DNA from: Archangiaceae bacterium
Lineage (GTDB): Bacteria; Myxococcota; Myxococcia; Myxococcales; Myxococcaceae
Direction of reading: 5' to 3'
DNA: 64,000 nt
NCBI GenBank assembly: GCA_016879935.1
Contig: JAACJQ010000227.1
Span: forward strand, 1-64,000
Position numbers and translations under genes: made by a program. Shown piece after piece: positions 8,365 to 27,757 of this stretch (positions are counted from its first letter, which is position 1; the number at the start of each line of letters is the position of its first letter). The notes under the pieces were generated by a model. The model worked only from the letters and a program-made list of their open reading frames with translations. It ran no database searches and was not told the origin of the DNA.

Positions 8365-8843
8365 AAGGCCTTGCCGATCGCTCTTCCCAACGAGCTGGAG
8401 CGGCTCGACGGTGACTCCGCGAGCGAACGCGATTCGGTGGCAGAGGCCGTCTCGATGCGACTCGACCTCGAGGCGTTCCGAGAGCGCTGACACCGGAGCG
8501 AGGCCGACGCCCAATCCACTGTGAGTGACATGAACGTGGTCGCGCGGACCATCGCGCGTTGGCGTGTGGTGGAGCGAAGTGAAGACCGACTCCAGGAAGC
8601 TCAGGCCGCGGTCGTCTGTTTCGACTGAGATTCCTGGCCCGTCGTCACTCACCGTCAGCCAACCATCGTCGAGTTCCACCGAGACCGTCGTCGCGCGGTG
8701 GAGGAGAAACTGGTCGATGCTGTTGCCGATGAGTTCGAGACAGAGGTGCTGAAGGCCTCTGGGCCCGGTGTCGCCGATGTACATGCCGGGCCGCTTGCGA
8801 ACGAGATCCGGCCCATCTGGGTGCGTGTCCGCCACGCCACATT

Positions 8844-9230
8844 CTACCCGCTCAGCGGTGACTTCTTCCGCTTCACCGGCTTCGCCCACACGCCCAGCGA
8901 CGCTCCTTGCGGGTCAACGAACACGCCGATCGCGCCCATGTCTCCGATGTCCTGGAACTCCAGCACGATGGTGGCTCCGAGCTTCTTCGCCTTCGCGATC
9001 GTCTTCTTCACGTCATCGACTTCGACATACGGCAGCCACGCAGTCGGCGCTTCGGGCATCGGCTTGCGCTGCATCGCTCCGCTCGTCGCGGTCTTGCCGA
9101 GGTCGATGCCGAGATAGTCAGGCGAGCCCGGGTACGGAGCCACCTTCCACTTGAACAGCGAGCCGTAGAACTTCCGTGCGCGCGTGAGATCGTCGGTGTT
9201 GAGTTCGAGGTGAGCGAAGGGGTTCGGCAT
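8844..9230 (-). CDS. VOC (glyoxalase/bleomycin-resistance fold) family protein
   Basis: A 128-residue protein starting at an ATG preceded by GGAG at a good distance. It has the fold signature of single-domain VOC proteins: MPNPFAHLELNTDDLTRARKFYGSLFKW at the start, then WLPYVEVDDVKKTIAKAKKLGA and a C-terminal IGVFVDPQGASLGVW. These are the two beta-alpha-beta-beta-beta modules that bind a metal ion in glyoxalases and related dioxygenases and resistance proteins. Its substrate cannot be told from sequence. It sits between GyrB-like paralogues C and B, on the same strand, with 56 and 8 bases of spacing, so it is probably in the same transcript; whether it takes part in their function is unknown. 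Confidence 0.8.
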   Translation of the reverse strand: MPNPFAHLELNTDDLTRARKFYGSLFKWKVAPYPGSPDYLGIDLGKTATSGAMQRKPMPEAPTAWLPYVEVDDVKKTIAKAKKLGATIVLEFQDIGDMGAIGVFVDPQGASLGVWAKPVKRKKSPLSG

Positions 9231-9286
9231 GACAGCTCCAGGTGAGGGTTTGCCCCTGGACTGGCCGGGCGCCGAAAACTCATCGG

Positions 9287-10324
9287 TCACCCCGCAGAGA
9301 GCGCCTGAAGCCACGAAATCCGCAGGTCTGACTCCTTGCGGAGCTCGCGGGTGATGGCCGTCGACACGGCACGAAAGACGACCTCGTCCTGGAGCACGGT
9401 TCGGCTCACGCCCTCGAAGCGCGGGTGCGGCCAGCCGACGTGAATGGCGAGCACCAGTCTGCGATGCAGCGCCGCCACGTCGCCATCGAACGCCTTCGTG
9501 ATTCCGTCGACTGCGCCGCGAACGTGAGAGCCGTTGTTCGATGCGGCGAAGTTCACGAAGCCCACGCGTTTTCCTCTCGCACCCGATGCGAGCCCGGCGA
9601 CGAGCTCGAGCTGCACGCCCTCGATGGTCTCCGCGACAGTGATGATCGACCCCGGGATCATCGGCGATGGAGCAACGCTGACCGCGAGGCCGAGCAGTCC
9701 ATCGGCGTGCTGCACTGCCCTGCCCTGAAACGACCAGTGCAGCTTCGGCGTGAGCCACGCGAGCTCGTCGATTCGCGCTGCGACCGCAGAGAGATCGAGC
9801 TGCGCCGCTCCGAAGATCTGCGGATCCGGTCTGCAGCGAATGATCGTGCCGTGATCGGTGCTCGTCCCGAGTCGCGTGAGCGGTTCGACGACCTTCCCGC
9901 GAGAGAACGCGATCGCCCAGCAACCACCATCGCGGTGAGTCTCGACCTCGAGCCGCTCACTCAACGCGTTCACCACGGCAAGCCCAGCTCCCACCAGAGC
10001 GCCGGGCAGTGAGTCTGGCTGCATGTTGGTGAGCAGATCCTCAACAGGCGACCGACCGTGCTGCGACACGGGCTCGACGGCGATGCCTCTGCCGTTGTCG
10101 CGAATGCAGATGACACCACCCGCGATGTCGACCTCGATGGATTCGCCGTGCCCCCTGAGGTGCTCATCAAGGCCACATCCGACGATCTCGAACACGAGGT
10201 GTCTGAGTCCTCTTTCGTCGGTCGAGCCGATGTACATGCCCGGCCGGACTCGAACCGGCGCGACTCCCTCGATGATCTCGAGGCCCTCGGTCACGTACTC
10301 GGATTCGCCGCGTCGACTCGCCAT
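9287..10324 (-). CDS. GyrB-like ATPase-transducer protein without TOPRIM domain, paralogue C
   Basis: The first gene of the leftward cluster; its ATG at 10324 has GAAGGA upstream, and the longer frame to 10408 has no better start. The 345-residue product begins with the GyrB hallmark RVRPGMYIGSTDERG. The ATPase helix is FEIVGCGLDE, in which the Mg-coordinating Asn of GyrB is Cys. IRDNGRGI follows, then GAGLAVVNALSERLEVE, which closely matches the GyrB lid sequence. The transducer has HPRFEGVSRTVL, where the ATP-contacting Lys is Arg. With both Asn and Lys lost, ATP hydrolysis looks doubtful, although nucleotide binding may persist. It ends with the same SDLRISWLQALS tail as A and B, which is a family-specific feature. 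Confidence 0.72.
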   Translation of the reverse strand: MASRRGESEYVTEGLEIIEGVAPVRVRPGMYIGSTDERGLRHLVFEIVGCGLDEHLRGHGESIEVDIAGGVICIRDNGRGIAVEPVSQHGRSPVEDLLTNMQPDSLPGALVGAGLAVVNALSERLEVETHRDGGCWAIAFSRGKVVEPLTRLGTSTDHGTIIRCRPDPQIFGAAQLDLSAVAARIDELAWLTPKLHWSFQGRAVQHADGLLGLAVSVAPSPMIPGSIITVAETIEGVQLELVAGLASGARGKRVGFVNFAASNNGSHVRGAVDGITKAFDGDVAALHRRLVLAIHVGWPHPRFEGVSRTVLQDEVVFRAVSTAITRELRKESDLRISWLQALSAG

Positions 10325-10686
10325 GAACGAGGTCCTTCTCCCCTCACGCCTCGACACCAGGTGTCCGATGCTTGTCCCAGCGACGCAGCTTTCACCGACG
10401 CGGAGCACGTCACAGGGGAGACGCTCTGTCGAGTCGTACGGTCAACGCCCGGCCGGCAGACGTCTTCAGCGACGAGCACACCCACCCCATTGCGGGTAGC
10501 TGACGCGGCTCGCGAGCCGAGCAGGAGGGCCGCTCACGCCCGTCGTGACGCACACCACTCGCTGACCTCTCGGCGCACCTGCTCGTTCCACCGCGACCGA
10601 TCGTTCAGCACGCCGTCATCTCTCGCCTCGACGAATGAGCAGGGACAACTCAGCGGTCGAGCAGAACTCGACCCGCAGCCGCCTCA
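10325..10686. other. Intergenic region between GyrB-like paralogue C and the tgt fusion gene
   Basis: About 360 bases without a gene I can defend. An ATG overlapping the stop of the upstream gene (TGATG at 10689-10685) opens a 23-codon leftward frame ending at 10616. A one-base shift would continue it through LNDRSRWNEQVRREVSEW to a stop near 10539. This may be a small decayed coupled gene or chance in GC-rich DNA. The promoter of the GyrB-like cluster should lie in the part nearest 10324, but no clear -35/-10 pair is visible. Confidence 0.35.
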
Positions 10687-13174
<2,488 letters not shown>

Positions 13175-13183
13175 GGTCTGCAG

Positions 13184-13227
13184 GGTTCGCCCGAAAACTC
13201 CCGACGCTCAGGGGAATCGGGCGAACC
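13184..13227. terminator. Long hairpin downstream of the 12734-13174 gene
   Basis: GGTTCGCCCGA at 13184-13194 pairs perfectly with TCGGGCGAACC at 13217-13227, and the 22-base loop contains a further short stem (TCCC with GGGA). It lies between two convergent genes and could stop transcription from either side. There is no good U-run on the plus strand. Confidence 0.55.
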
Positions 13228-13287
13228 TGGAGCGCGGAACCGGATTTCGCCAATCGGCCCGCGTCGCCACGCCCGCCCCGACCTCAC

Positions 13288-13312
13288 CAAAACGACTCGA
13301 GGGCGCCCTCGG
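13288..13312 (-). terminator. Rho-independent terminator of the rplJL-rpoBC transcript
   Basis: Reading leftwards after the rpoC stop, the 14-bp palindrome CGAGGGCGCCCTCG (13298-13311) forms a GC stem and is followed by GTTTTGG, a short U-run. Position and form fit an intrinsic terminator about 40 bases after rpoC. Confidence 0.6.
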
Positions 13313-13352
13313 TGAAGAGAGTGCCCCCGAAGTCACTTCAGTTCACCGAGAC

Positions 13353-17587
<4,235 letters not shown>

Positions 17588-17677
17588 GTTCACCTTGTCG
17601 GTTGGAAAAACGGTTTCAGAATCTCTGGTTTGGCGAGAGCGACCCCTCTACTCCGGGGCCGCCCACTGTGCGACTGG

Positions 17678-17693
17678 CTGACCAGCTACCTGG

Positions 17694-17697
<4 letters not shown>
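17678..17697 (-). other. Short perfect hairpin at the rpoB stop codon
   Basis: CTGACCAG at 17678-17685 pairs with CTGGTCAG at 17690-17697 around a four-base loop, spanning the rpoB stop. The following 90 bases before rpoC hold no gene. It could be an RNA-processing or stabilising structure in the polycistronic message; there is no U-run to suggest termination. Confidence 0.4.
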
Positions 17698-21908
<4,211 letters not shown>

Positions 21909-22046
21909 TCGCTTCTCTCAGTCGGGCGATGAGGGGGAACCGGTTGAACCGGCGGATCAGCGATTGAGTTGTCTTTGGGGAGTGCTGCATTTCGACCCGG
22001 AGCTGCGGTCGGCTGCCCGTGATGGCACAGCTTTCTCAAGCGGCAA

Positions 22047-22078
22047 AGCCGGTGACCCTCCCCAGAGGATCACCGGCT
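22047..22078 (-). terminator. Attenuator or processing hairpin between rplL and rpoB
   Basis: On the minus strand AGCCGGTGA-CCTC pairs with GAGG-TCACCGGCT, 13 base pairs with one internal mismatch around TGGG, followed by TTTGCC. It stands 25 bases after rplL. In Escherichia coli the same gap holds a partial terminator that makes more L7/L12 than polymerase; a similar job here is inferred from position and shape. Confidence 0.65.
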
Positions 22079-22102
22079 GCCAGATGCGTACGACGAAGGC
22101 GT

Positions 22103-22474
22103 TTACTTGAGCTCCACCGTCGCGCCGACGGCCGTGAGCTTCTCCTTCATCTTGTTGGCGTCGTCCTTGTTCGCGCCTTCCTTCACCGTCTTGGGCGCGC
22201 CCTCGACGAGGTCCTTGGCCTCCTTGAGGCCCAGGCCGGTCAGCTCGCGGATGACCTTGATGACGTCGATCTTCTTGTCACCGGCCTTCGCGAGAACGAC
22301 CGTGAACTCGGTCTTCTCCTCGACAGGGGCCGCCGGGCCCGCCGCCGCCGGGCCAGCAACGGCAACGGCCGCCGCCGAAACGCCCCACTTCGACTCGAGC
22401 TGCTTCACGAGGTCGGCCGCCTCCATGACGGTCAGCGACGAGAGCGACTCCACGATTGCATTGATGTCTGCCAT
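22103..22474 (-). CDS. rplL: Ribosomal protein bL12 (L7/L12)
   Basis: The stalk protein that recruits translation factors to the ribosome, 123 residues. The N-terminal dimerisation and L10-binding part ([20 protein letters not shown]) is followed by an Ala/Gly/Pro hinge at about 38-54 and the C-terminal factor-binding domain with [20 protein letters not shown] and [16 protein letters not shown]. It begins at the ATG at 22474, 56 bases after rplJ, with GGAATC-type purines upstream. It is needed in four to six copies per ribosome, in keeping with the attenuating hairpin placed after it. Confidence 0.98.
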   Translation of the reverse strand: MADINAIVESLSSLTVMEAADLVKQLESKWGVSAAAVAVAGPAAAGPAAPVEEKTEFTVVLAKAGDKKIDVIKVIRELTGLGLKEAKDLVEGAPKTVKEGANKDDANKMKEKLTAVGATVELK

Positions 22475-22530
22475 GGTTCTGATTCCTTCTGTGATTGATG
22501 ACTACGAATGGTTGATGGTTGAAAAACAGG

Positions 22531-23043
22531 TCACTGCTTGTCGGCCTTGGCCTTGAGAACACGGGCCAACGCGTTGGCGGGCTCTGCGATGGTGCGAACC
22601 AACTTGCCGGCAGGCATGTTGATGACACCGAGGATCTTCGCGCGCAGCTCGGGCAGACCCGGCAACTTCGCCAGCGCCTGAACGCCCTTCGCGTCGATCT
22701 TCTGACCCTGGACCACACCGCTCTTGATGGTGATGGTCTGCAGGTCCTTGGCGAACTCGGAGAGGATCTTCGCCGGCGCGACCACGTCGTCGTAGCTGAT
22801 GGCAGCAGCCACCGGCCCGACGAAATCGTCAGACACCAGCTCAACCGAGGTTCCCTTGGCGGCACGGCGGGCGATGGTGTTCTTCAACACCTTCCACTCG
22901 ACCTTGCCTTCGCGCAGTTTCCTCCGCAGCTTGTTGACGGTCTCGACGTCGAGCTTCTTGAACTCGGCGACCACGACCGACTTGGCGCGGGTGAACTTGT
23001 CGTTCAGCTCCTTCGACAGCACTTCTTTCTCGCTCTTGAGCAC
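22531..23043 (-). CDS. rplJ: Ribosomal protein uL10
   Basis: L10 anchors the L7/L12 dimers on the ribosome and represses its own mRNA. The open frame extends to 23199, but the GTG at 23043 has a near-perfect AGGAGGTG ribosome site six bases upstream. It yields a 170-residue protein starting LKSEKEVLSKELNDKF, the normal family length and N-terminus. The conserved core (VVAEFKKLDVETVNKLRRKL, then VLKNTIARRA) binds 23S rRNA; the C-terminal helix LVRTIAEPANALARVLKAK holds L7/L12 dimers. It is first in the rplJ-rplL-rpoB-rpoC unit, behind its own promoter and a leader of roughly 350 bases. Confidence 0.97.
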   Translation of the reverse strand: MLKSEKEVLSKELNDKFTRAKSVVVAEFKKLDVETVNKLRRKLREGKVEWKVLKNTIARRAAKGTSVELVSDDFVGPVAAAISYDDVVAPAKILSEFAKDLQTITIKSGVVQGQKIDAKGVQALAKLPGLPELRAKILGVINMPAGKLVRTIAEPANALARVLKAKADKQ

Positions 23044-23395
23044 TTCGACACCTCCTTCCGTTACGTGTTTCCTGGTGCAAAGTGCGAGAGCGAGAACTGC
23101 AAAGTGACCTACAACCATCACCTTTCGGCGCTCCCCGTCTCGGCAGGGCAGCCTCGTACTGACGGTGCCGTTTAAGCGTTCTGACTCGCCGTCGCCCACT
23201 TCCCCCCAACCACTTCGGTCAGGGTTCCCAAGAAGCGGGAGTGACGACCCAGAGCGCCCCTGCTGTCTTCGACCAGGGTGCTGCTATTCACCTGTGTGAA
23301 GCCGACGTGACTGCCATCGGGTTCGAATTTCCTTCGTGCCCCCTTGACGCCTTCGGAGAGTCTTCCCCTGTGCGACAGTGGAGCAGGCGTCGGGC
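23044..23395 (-). ncRNA. Probable L10-type autoregulatory mRNA leader of rplJ
   Basis: This untranslated stretch of about 350 bases lies between the promoter at 23396-23424 and the rplJ start, where L10 leaders usually occur. In the known system the L10-(L12)4 complex binds a kink-turn in the leader and blocks translation of rplJ. The sequence next to the gene (GGAGCGCCGAAAGGTGATGG and onward) is purine-rich and free of a competing gene, but I have not folded it. The assignment rests on position and family knowledge. Confidence 0.45.
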
Positions 23396-23424
23396 CCTTA
23401 CCCGAGCGCGGTGCCAGCTGTCAA
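23396..23424 (-). promoter_or_regulatory. Promoter of the rplJ-rplL-rpoB-rpoC operon
   Basis: On the minus strand TTGACA (23424-23419), a perfect sigma-70 -35 box, is followed by 17 bases and GTAAGG as -10 (23401-23396), or 18 bases and TAAGGG. The same -10 form occurs ahead of the tRNA-tuf cluster. It stands just after the rplA terminator, as expected for a separately expressed operon. Confidence 0.6.
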
Positions 23425-23430
23425 CTCGCT

Positions 23431-23474
23431 GAAAACCGAAGCGCCGCGGGGGCTTGAGGCCCATCACGCGGCGC
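23431..23474 (-). terminator. Rho-independent terminator after rplA
   Basis: GCGCCGCG (23441-23448) pairs with CGCGGCGC (23467-23474), with an extra GGGC/GCCC stem inside the loop, followed on the minus strand by CTTCGGTTTTC. It lies 20 bases beyond the rplA stop and separates the secE-nusG-rplK-rplA unit from the next promoter. Confidence 0.7.
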
Positions 23475-23493
23475 AGCGGAAAGTCGCAGCGGC

Positions 23494-24195
23494 TTACTTG
23501 TACTTGGCGGTCATCTCCGACGTGTCGAGCTTGATGCCCGGCCCCATCGTCGAGCTGATCGCGATGCCCTTCAGGTACACACCCTTGGCGGTCGCAGGCT
23601 TCATCTTCATCACGAGTTCCATCAGCGTGAGGAAGTTCTCCTGGAGCTTCTCGGCGGGGAACGACGCCTTGCCGACAGGAGCGTGCACGATGCCGGCCTT
23701 CTCGGCGCGGAACTCGATCTTGCCGCCCTTCGCTTCCTTGACGGCGCGGGTCAGATCCATCGTGACCGTGCCGACCTTCGGGTTCGGCATGAGGCCGCGG
23801 GGACCAAGCACCTTACCGAGACGGCCGACGACGCCCATCATGTCGGGCGTGGCGATGACCGTGTCGAAGTCCATGAAGCCTTCCTCGATGCGCTTCGCGA
23901 GGTCAGCCTCACCGACGACGTCGGCGCCAGCGGCGGTCGCTTCAGCCTGCTTCTCGCCCTTCGCGAACACCGCGACGCGAGAGGTCTTGCCCGTACCGTG
24001 CGGGAGCACGATGGCGCCACGAACCATCTGGTCCGCGTGCTTGGGGTCGATGCCGAGGTTGATGGCGACGTCGATGGTCTGATCGAACTTCGTGGTGACG
24101 GTCGCTTCCTTGAGAAGCTTGAACGCGTCGGCGACGAGGTAACGCTTGTTGCGGTCCACCTTGGCTGCGGCGGCCTTGAATTTCTTTCCAGGCAT
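23494..24195 (-). CDS. rplA: Ribosomal protein uL1
   Basis: The protein of the ribosomal L1 stalk, 233 residues, the usual size. It binds 23S rRNA at the E site and, in many bacteria, the leader of its own rplK-rplA message. Recognisable stretches are [38 protein letters not shown], and [10 protein letters not shown], the family signature near residue 130. The start ATG at 24195 follows rplK by 38 bases. It is the last gene before a clear terminator. Confidence 0.98.
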   Translation of the reverse strand: MPGKKFKAAAAKVDRNKRYLVADAFKLLKEATVTTKFDQTIDVAINLGIDPKHADQMVRGAIVLPHGTGKTSRVAVFAKGEKQAEATAAGADVVGEADLAKRIEEGFMDFDTVIATPDMMGVVGRLGKVLGPRGLMPNPKVGTVTMDLTRAVKEAKGGKIEFRAEKAGIVHAPVGKASFPAEKLQENFLTLMELVMKMKPATAKGVYLKGIAISSTMGPGIKLDTSEMTAKYK

Positions 24196-24233
24196 GGAGA
24201 ATTCCTCTTCGAAAAAGGTTGGGGTGAAAGTGG

Positions 24234-24677
24234 TTACTTGACCTGAATGCCCATCGAACGCGCGGTGCCGGCGATGGTGCGCATCGCGGCCTCGACCGAG
24301 GCAGCCGTGGTGTCGCCGATCTTCTGCACGGCGATCTCCTGGAGCTGCTTCGTGGTGATGGAGCCGACCACTTCCTTGCCCGTCTTCTTCGCGCCCGAGC
24401 CCTTCTTCTTCTCGGTGTGAAGCCCGGCGGCCTTCTTGAGGAGCACCGACGCGGGCGGCGTCTTGAGCTCGAAGGAGAAGGAGCGGTCGGCATACACCGT
24501 GATGATCACGGGAATGATGAGCGCTTCCTTCATCTGTGCCTGGGTCTTGGCGTTGAACTGCTTGCAGAACTCCATGATGTTGACGCCGGCCTGACCGAGC
24601 GCGGGGCCAATCGGAGGAGCCGGGTTCGCCTTACCGGCCGGAATCTGCAGCTTGACGTAGCCTGTGATCTTCTTCAT
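24234..24677 (-). CDS. rplK: Ribosomal protein uL11
   Basis: L11 forms the GTPase-associated centre with L10 and L12. The ATG at 24677 gives 147 residues and the conserved opening [20 protein letters not shown] followed by [19 protein letters not shown]; the longer frame to 24731 has no family support. The C-terminal RNA-binding domain ([24 protein letters not shown]) is complete. Between nusG and rplK lie 121 bases with no recognisable gene, which may hold an L1-binding leader. Confidence 0.97.
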   Translation of the reverse strand: MKKITGYVKLQIPAGKANPAPPIGPALGQAGVNIMEFCKQFNAKTQAQMKEALIIPVIITVYADRSFSFELKTPPASVLLKKAAGLHTEKKKGSGAKKTGKEVVGSITTKQLQEIAVQKIGDTTAASVEAAMRTIAGTARSMGIQVK

Positions 24678-24798
24678 TTCGTACTTCTCCCGTGGTTCGA
24701 ACGGCGCGGAGTCATTCTCCCCGCCTCCCACAAGCGCCTCGGGCGGAATTGCCCTCGGACGACTTCACGGCTCCCCATGAAGCGGGAGCCAACACTCA

Positions 24799-25350
24799 CT
24801 ACCCTGCGGTCTTCTCGACCTGCATGAAGTCGAGTTCGACCGGCGTCGAACGGCCGAAGATGCTCACGAGCACCTTCACGCGGCCCTTCTCGGGGTTCAC
24901 TTCTTCCACGGTGCCGTTGAAGTTCGCGAACGGGCCGTCGATCACGCGCACGGTGTCACCCTCGTCGAAGTGCACCTTCGGCTTGGGCTTCATCGCGCCT
25001 TCGCTCATCGCGGTCGTGATGCGCTGCACCTCAGACTCGCGGAGGGGCGGTGGATCGTCCTGGCCCTGTGCGCCGAGGAAGCCGGTCACCTTGGGCGTGT
25101 TCTTCACGAGCGACTTGGTGATGGGCGTCATCTCCATCTGCACCAGGATGTAGCCCGGCATCGTCTTGCGGCGCGTCTGGCGCTTCTGGCCATCACGCAT
25201 CTCGACGACCTGCTCGACGGGAATGAAGATCTGCCCGAACGACTCCTCGAGCGCCCGCTGCTTGATCAGGTCTTCGAGGCTCTTCTTCACCTTGTTCTCG
25301 AAGCCCGAGTACGTGTGAACCACGTACCATTTCTTGTCTGCAGCGGTCAT
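24799..25350 (-). CDS. nusG: Transcription elongation and antitermination factor NusG
   Basis: NusG binds RNA polymerase and couples it to Rho or to the leading ribosome. The 183-residue product has the NGN domain (KKWYVVHTYSGFENKVKKSL; KTMPGYILVQMEM) and a C-terminal KOW domain beginning FDEGDTVRVIDGPFANFNGTV. The ATG at 25350 overlaps the secE stop as TGATG, so translation is coupled. The long frame to 25797 is an accidental extension through secE in another phase. Confidence 0.97.
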   Translation of the reverse strand: MTAADKKWYVVHTYSGFENKVKKSLEDLIKQRALEESFGQIFIPVEQVVEMRDGQKRQTRRKTMPGYILVQMEMTPITKSLVKNTPKVTGFLGAQGQDDPPPLRESEVQRITTAMSEGAMKPKPKVHFDEGDTVRVIDGPFANFNGTVEEVNPEKGRVKVLVSIFGRSTPVELDFMQVEKTAG

Positions 25351-25790
25351 CACAGCATCTCCCAGAACATGGGCAGCCAGTCGACCATGAGACGCAGGCT
25401 GAGCGCGTCGATGGCAGCCAGCACCACCGAGGCGACGAGCGAGGCGAAGACGACCGCGAAGGTCGAGACGCGAGTCTCTTCCCACGACGGCCAGGTGACG
25501 CGCTTGAGCTCGGTCGCGACCTCGAGCGAGAGGCCGTGAATGCGCGGGTTGGTCCAGCAGTAGATGCCGGTGCCAATCGCGAGGACGAAGCCGATCAGAT
25601 ACGGCGGCGACGAAAACTCGATGCCCGAGATCAGCTGCTTCTGGCTGACGCCGATCTCGACGAAGAGCCTGGTGAGAATGTTGGCGAAGAAGAACGCCAG
25701 CACCAGGCCGAGCAACAGGTACGAGATGACGACGAACCGCTTGGGATCGATCTCTGCGCGGTTCGCTTGTTCGGAGGCCTCTGAAGCCAT
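25350..25790 (-). CDS. secE: Preprotein translocase subunit SecE
   Basis: The essential clamp of the SecYEG channel. The 146-residue product has three predicted membrane helices, at about 18-42, 58-78 and 110-132, as in the three-helix Escherichia coli form. The conserved amphipathic segment ELKRVTWPSWEETRVST lies just before the last helix. The start is the ATG at 25790; an upstream extension to 25889 would run toward the tRNA-Trp gene and is not expected. It lies between tRNA-Trp and nusG, its usual place. Confidence 0.94.
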   Translation of the reverse strand: MASEASEQANRAEIDPKRFVVISYLLLGLVLAFFFANILTRLFVEIGVSQKQLISGIEFSSPPYLIGFVLAIGTGIYCWTNPRIHGLSLEVATELKRVTWPSWEETRVSTFAVVFASLVASVVLAAIDALSLRLMVDWLPMFWEML

Positions 25791-25859
25791 GCGGCACCTT
25801 CCGACTGCGGAAAGAGGACGACGCCGATCGACACGAGGCCGCTCGGCGTCAGAAAAAGT

Positions 25860-25935
25860 TGGCAGGCGAGGAGGGATTCGAACCCCCAACAGGCGGTTTT
25901 GGAGACCGCTGCTCTACCATTGGAGCTACTCGCCT
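25860..25935 (-). tRNA. tRNA-Trp (CCA anticodon)
   Basis: A 76-base cloverleaf read leftwards from 25935: acceptor AGGCGAG pairs with CTCGCCT, the anticodon loop CTCCAAA gives CCA, the T-loop is GTTCGAATC, discriminator G, and CCA is encoded. It stands between rpmG and secE, its position in most bacteria. A run of five T follows the CCA. Confidence 0.97.
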
Positions 25936-25950
25936 ACGAAAAACGGAGGT

Positions 25951-26118
25951 TCAGCTGACCTTGCCTTCTTTGTGCGCCGTGTGCTTGCGGCAGCGCGCGC
26001 AGTACTTGCTCAGCTCGAGCTTGTCCTGCTGCTTCCGGCGGTTCTTGGTCGTGGTGTAGTTGCGCTCTTTGCACACCGTGCACTCGAGCGAGATCAGGCT
26101 GCGGTTGCCCTTGGGCAT
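25951..26118 (-). CDS. rpmG: Ribosomal protein bL33, zinc-binding form
   Basis: A 55-residue protein starting at the ATG at 26118 with AAGGAG upstream. It reads [20 protein letters not shown], then a basic middle and [17 protein letters not shown]. The two CxxC pairs (ECTVC and YCARC) mark the zinc-containing C+ form of L33, as opposed to zinc-free paralogues induced under zinc shortage. It lies between tuf and tRNA-Trp, a classic arrangement, and probably shares the tuf transcript. Confidence 0.95.
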   Translation of the reverse strand: MPKGNRSLISLECTVCKERNYTTTKNRRKQQDKLELSKYCARCRKHTAHKEGKVS

Positions 26119-26148
26119 TTGACAAACTCCTTGATGCGTAAGACGACA

Positions 26149-26181
26149 GAAGGGAAGGCCCTCTGACAGAGCCCTCCCTTC
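26149..26181 (-). terminator. Possible terminator or attenuator after tuf
   Basis: Downstream of tuf the minus strand reads GAAGGGAGGGCTCT, GTC, AGAGGGCCTTCCCTTC, an imperfect stem of about 14 pairs. It lies about 60 bases after tuf and 30 before rpmG, and would lower expression of rpmG and the genes beyond relative to tuf. The U-run is weak. Confidence 0.45.
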
Positions 26182-26242
26182 ATGTCAAGCGGTGTGCGTC
26201 AGCGACGCACCCCAACGAATGCACTGATTTCTCAGGCGACTC

Positions 26243-27433
<1,191 letters not shown>

Positions 27434-27502
27434 GTTGCCTTCCTTTGTGCGTGAGCCCGGCTGAGCTGTCTGACTTTGAACTTCGAACCCGAAACTTCGA
27501 AA

Positions 27503-27578
27503 TGGAGCCCAGAACCGGGATTGAACCGGTGACCTCATCCTTACCAAGGATGTGCTCTACCAACTGAGCTATCTGGGC
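27503..27578 (-). tRNA. tRNA-Thr (GGU anticodon)
   Basis: 76 bases read leftwards from 27578: GCCCAGA acceptor, anticodon stem CATCC/GGATG with loop TTGGTAA giving GGT, T-loop GTTCAATC, discriminator T and encoded CCA. It is the last tRNA before tuf, corresponding to thrT of the Escherichia coli tufB operon. Confidence 0.97.
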
Positions 27579-27675
27579 ACTGCCTGCTGCTGCTTCTGCT
27601 GCAACTTCACCTGCACACTGCGCGCTTCACCTTCGACGACGACTTCGAACTGCGCCCCCTACTTCGTTCTGCGAG

Positions 27676-27748
27676 AGCGGGGAACGGGATTCGAACCCGC
27701 GACATTCAGCTTGGAAGGCTGACGCTCTACCAGCTGAGCTATCCCCGC
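27676..27748 (-). tRNA. tRNA-Gly (UCC anticodon)
   Basis: 73 bases read leftwards from 27748: acceptor GCGGGGA with TCCCCGC, anticodon loop CTTCCAA giving TCC, T-loop GTTCGAATC, discriminator T, no encoded CCA. It corresponds in place to glyT of the tufB operon. About 97 bases without features separate it from tRNA-Thr(GGU). Confidence 0.97.
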
Positions 27749-27757
27749 ATGCTGGAG

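Larger units (their letters stand above)
7801..8835 (-). pseudogene. GyrB-like ATPase-transducer protein, paralogue B, interrupted by an internal inversion
   Basis: The N-terminal half reads leftwards from a GTG at 8835 (or an ATG at 8889 overlapping the VOC gene). It contains RKRPGMYIGDTG, LELIGNSIDQ, VSDDGPGI and SGLGVGLAPVSALSER, and is in frame as far as 8364. The rest of the transducer lies on the opposite strand between 7873 and 8357 (TWHFQKQDVSRPQG, VSSWVNLTP, DPRFEGPTKSRL). The last 22 codons, EFVASQLSKASDLRVTW and a TAG at 7801, are again on the minus strand. Inverting the piece between the two CGAATTCG sites on paper joins all three parts in frame as a 344-residue protein, collinear with paralogues A and C. 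As it stands the gene would give about 160 native residues and a nonsense tail. It is the only paralogue keeping the ATP-contacting Lys (PTK). Confidence 0.82.

Noticed and set aside
8148-8414. Independent plus-strand gene of 88 codons
   Set aside because: Its sequence is the inverted piece of GyrB-like paralogue B (SSWVNLTP, DPRFEGPTK) and not a separate protein; it has no start signal.
23051-23199. N-terminal extension of rplJ upstream of the GTG
   Set aside because: The AGGAGGTG site six bases before GTG 23043 and the normal L10 length make the 52-residue extension spurious.
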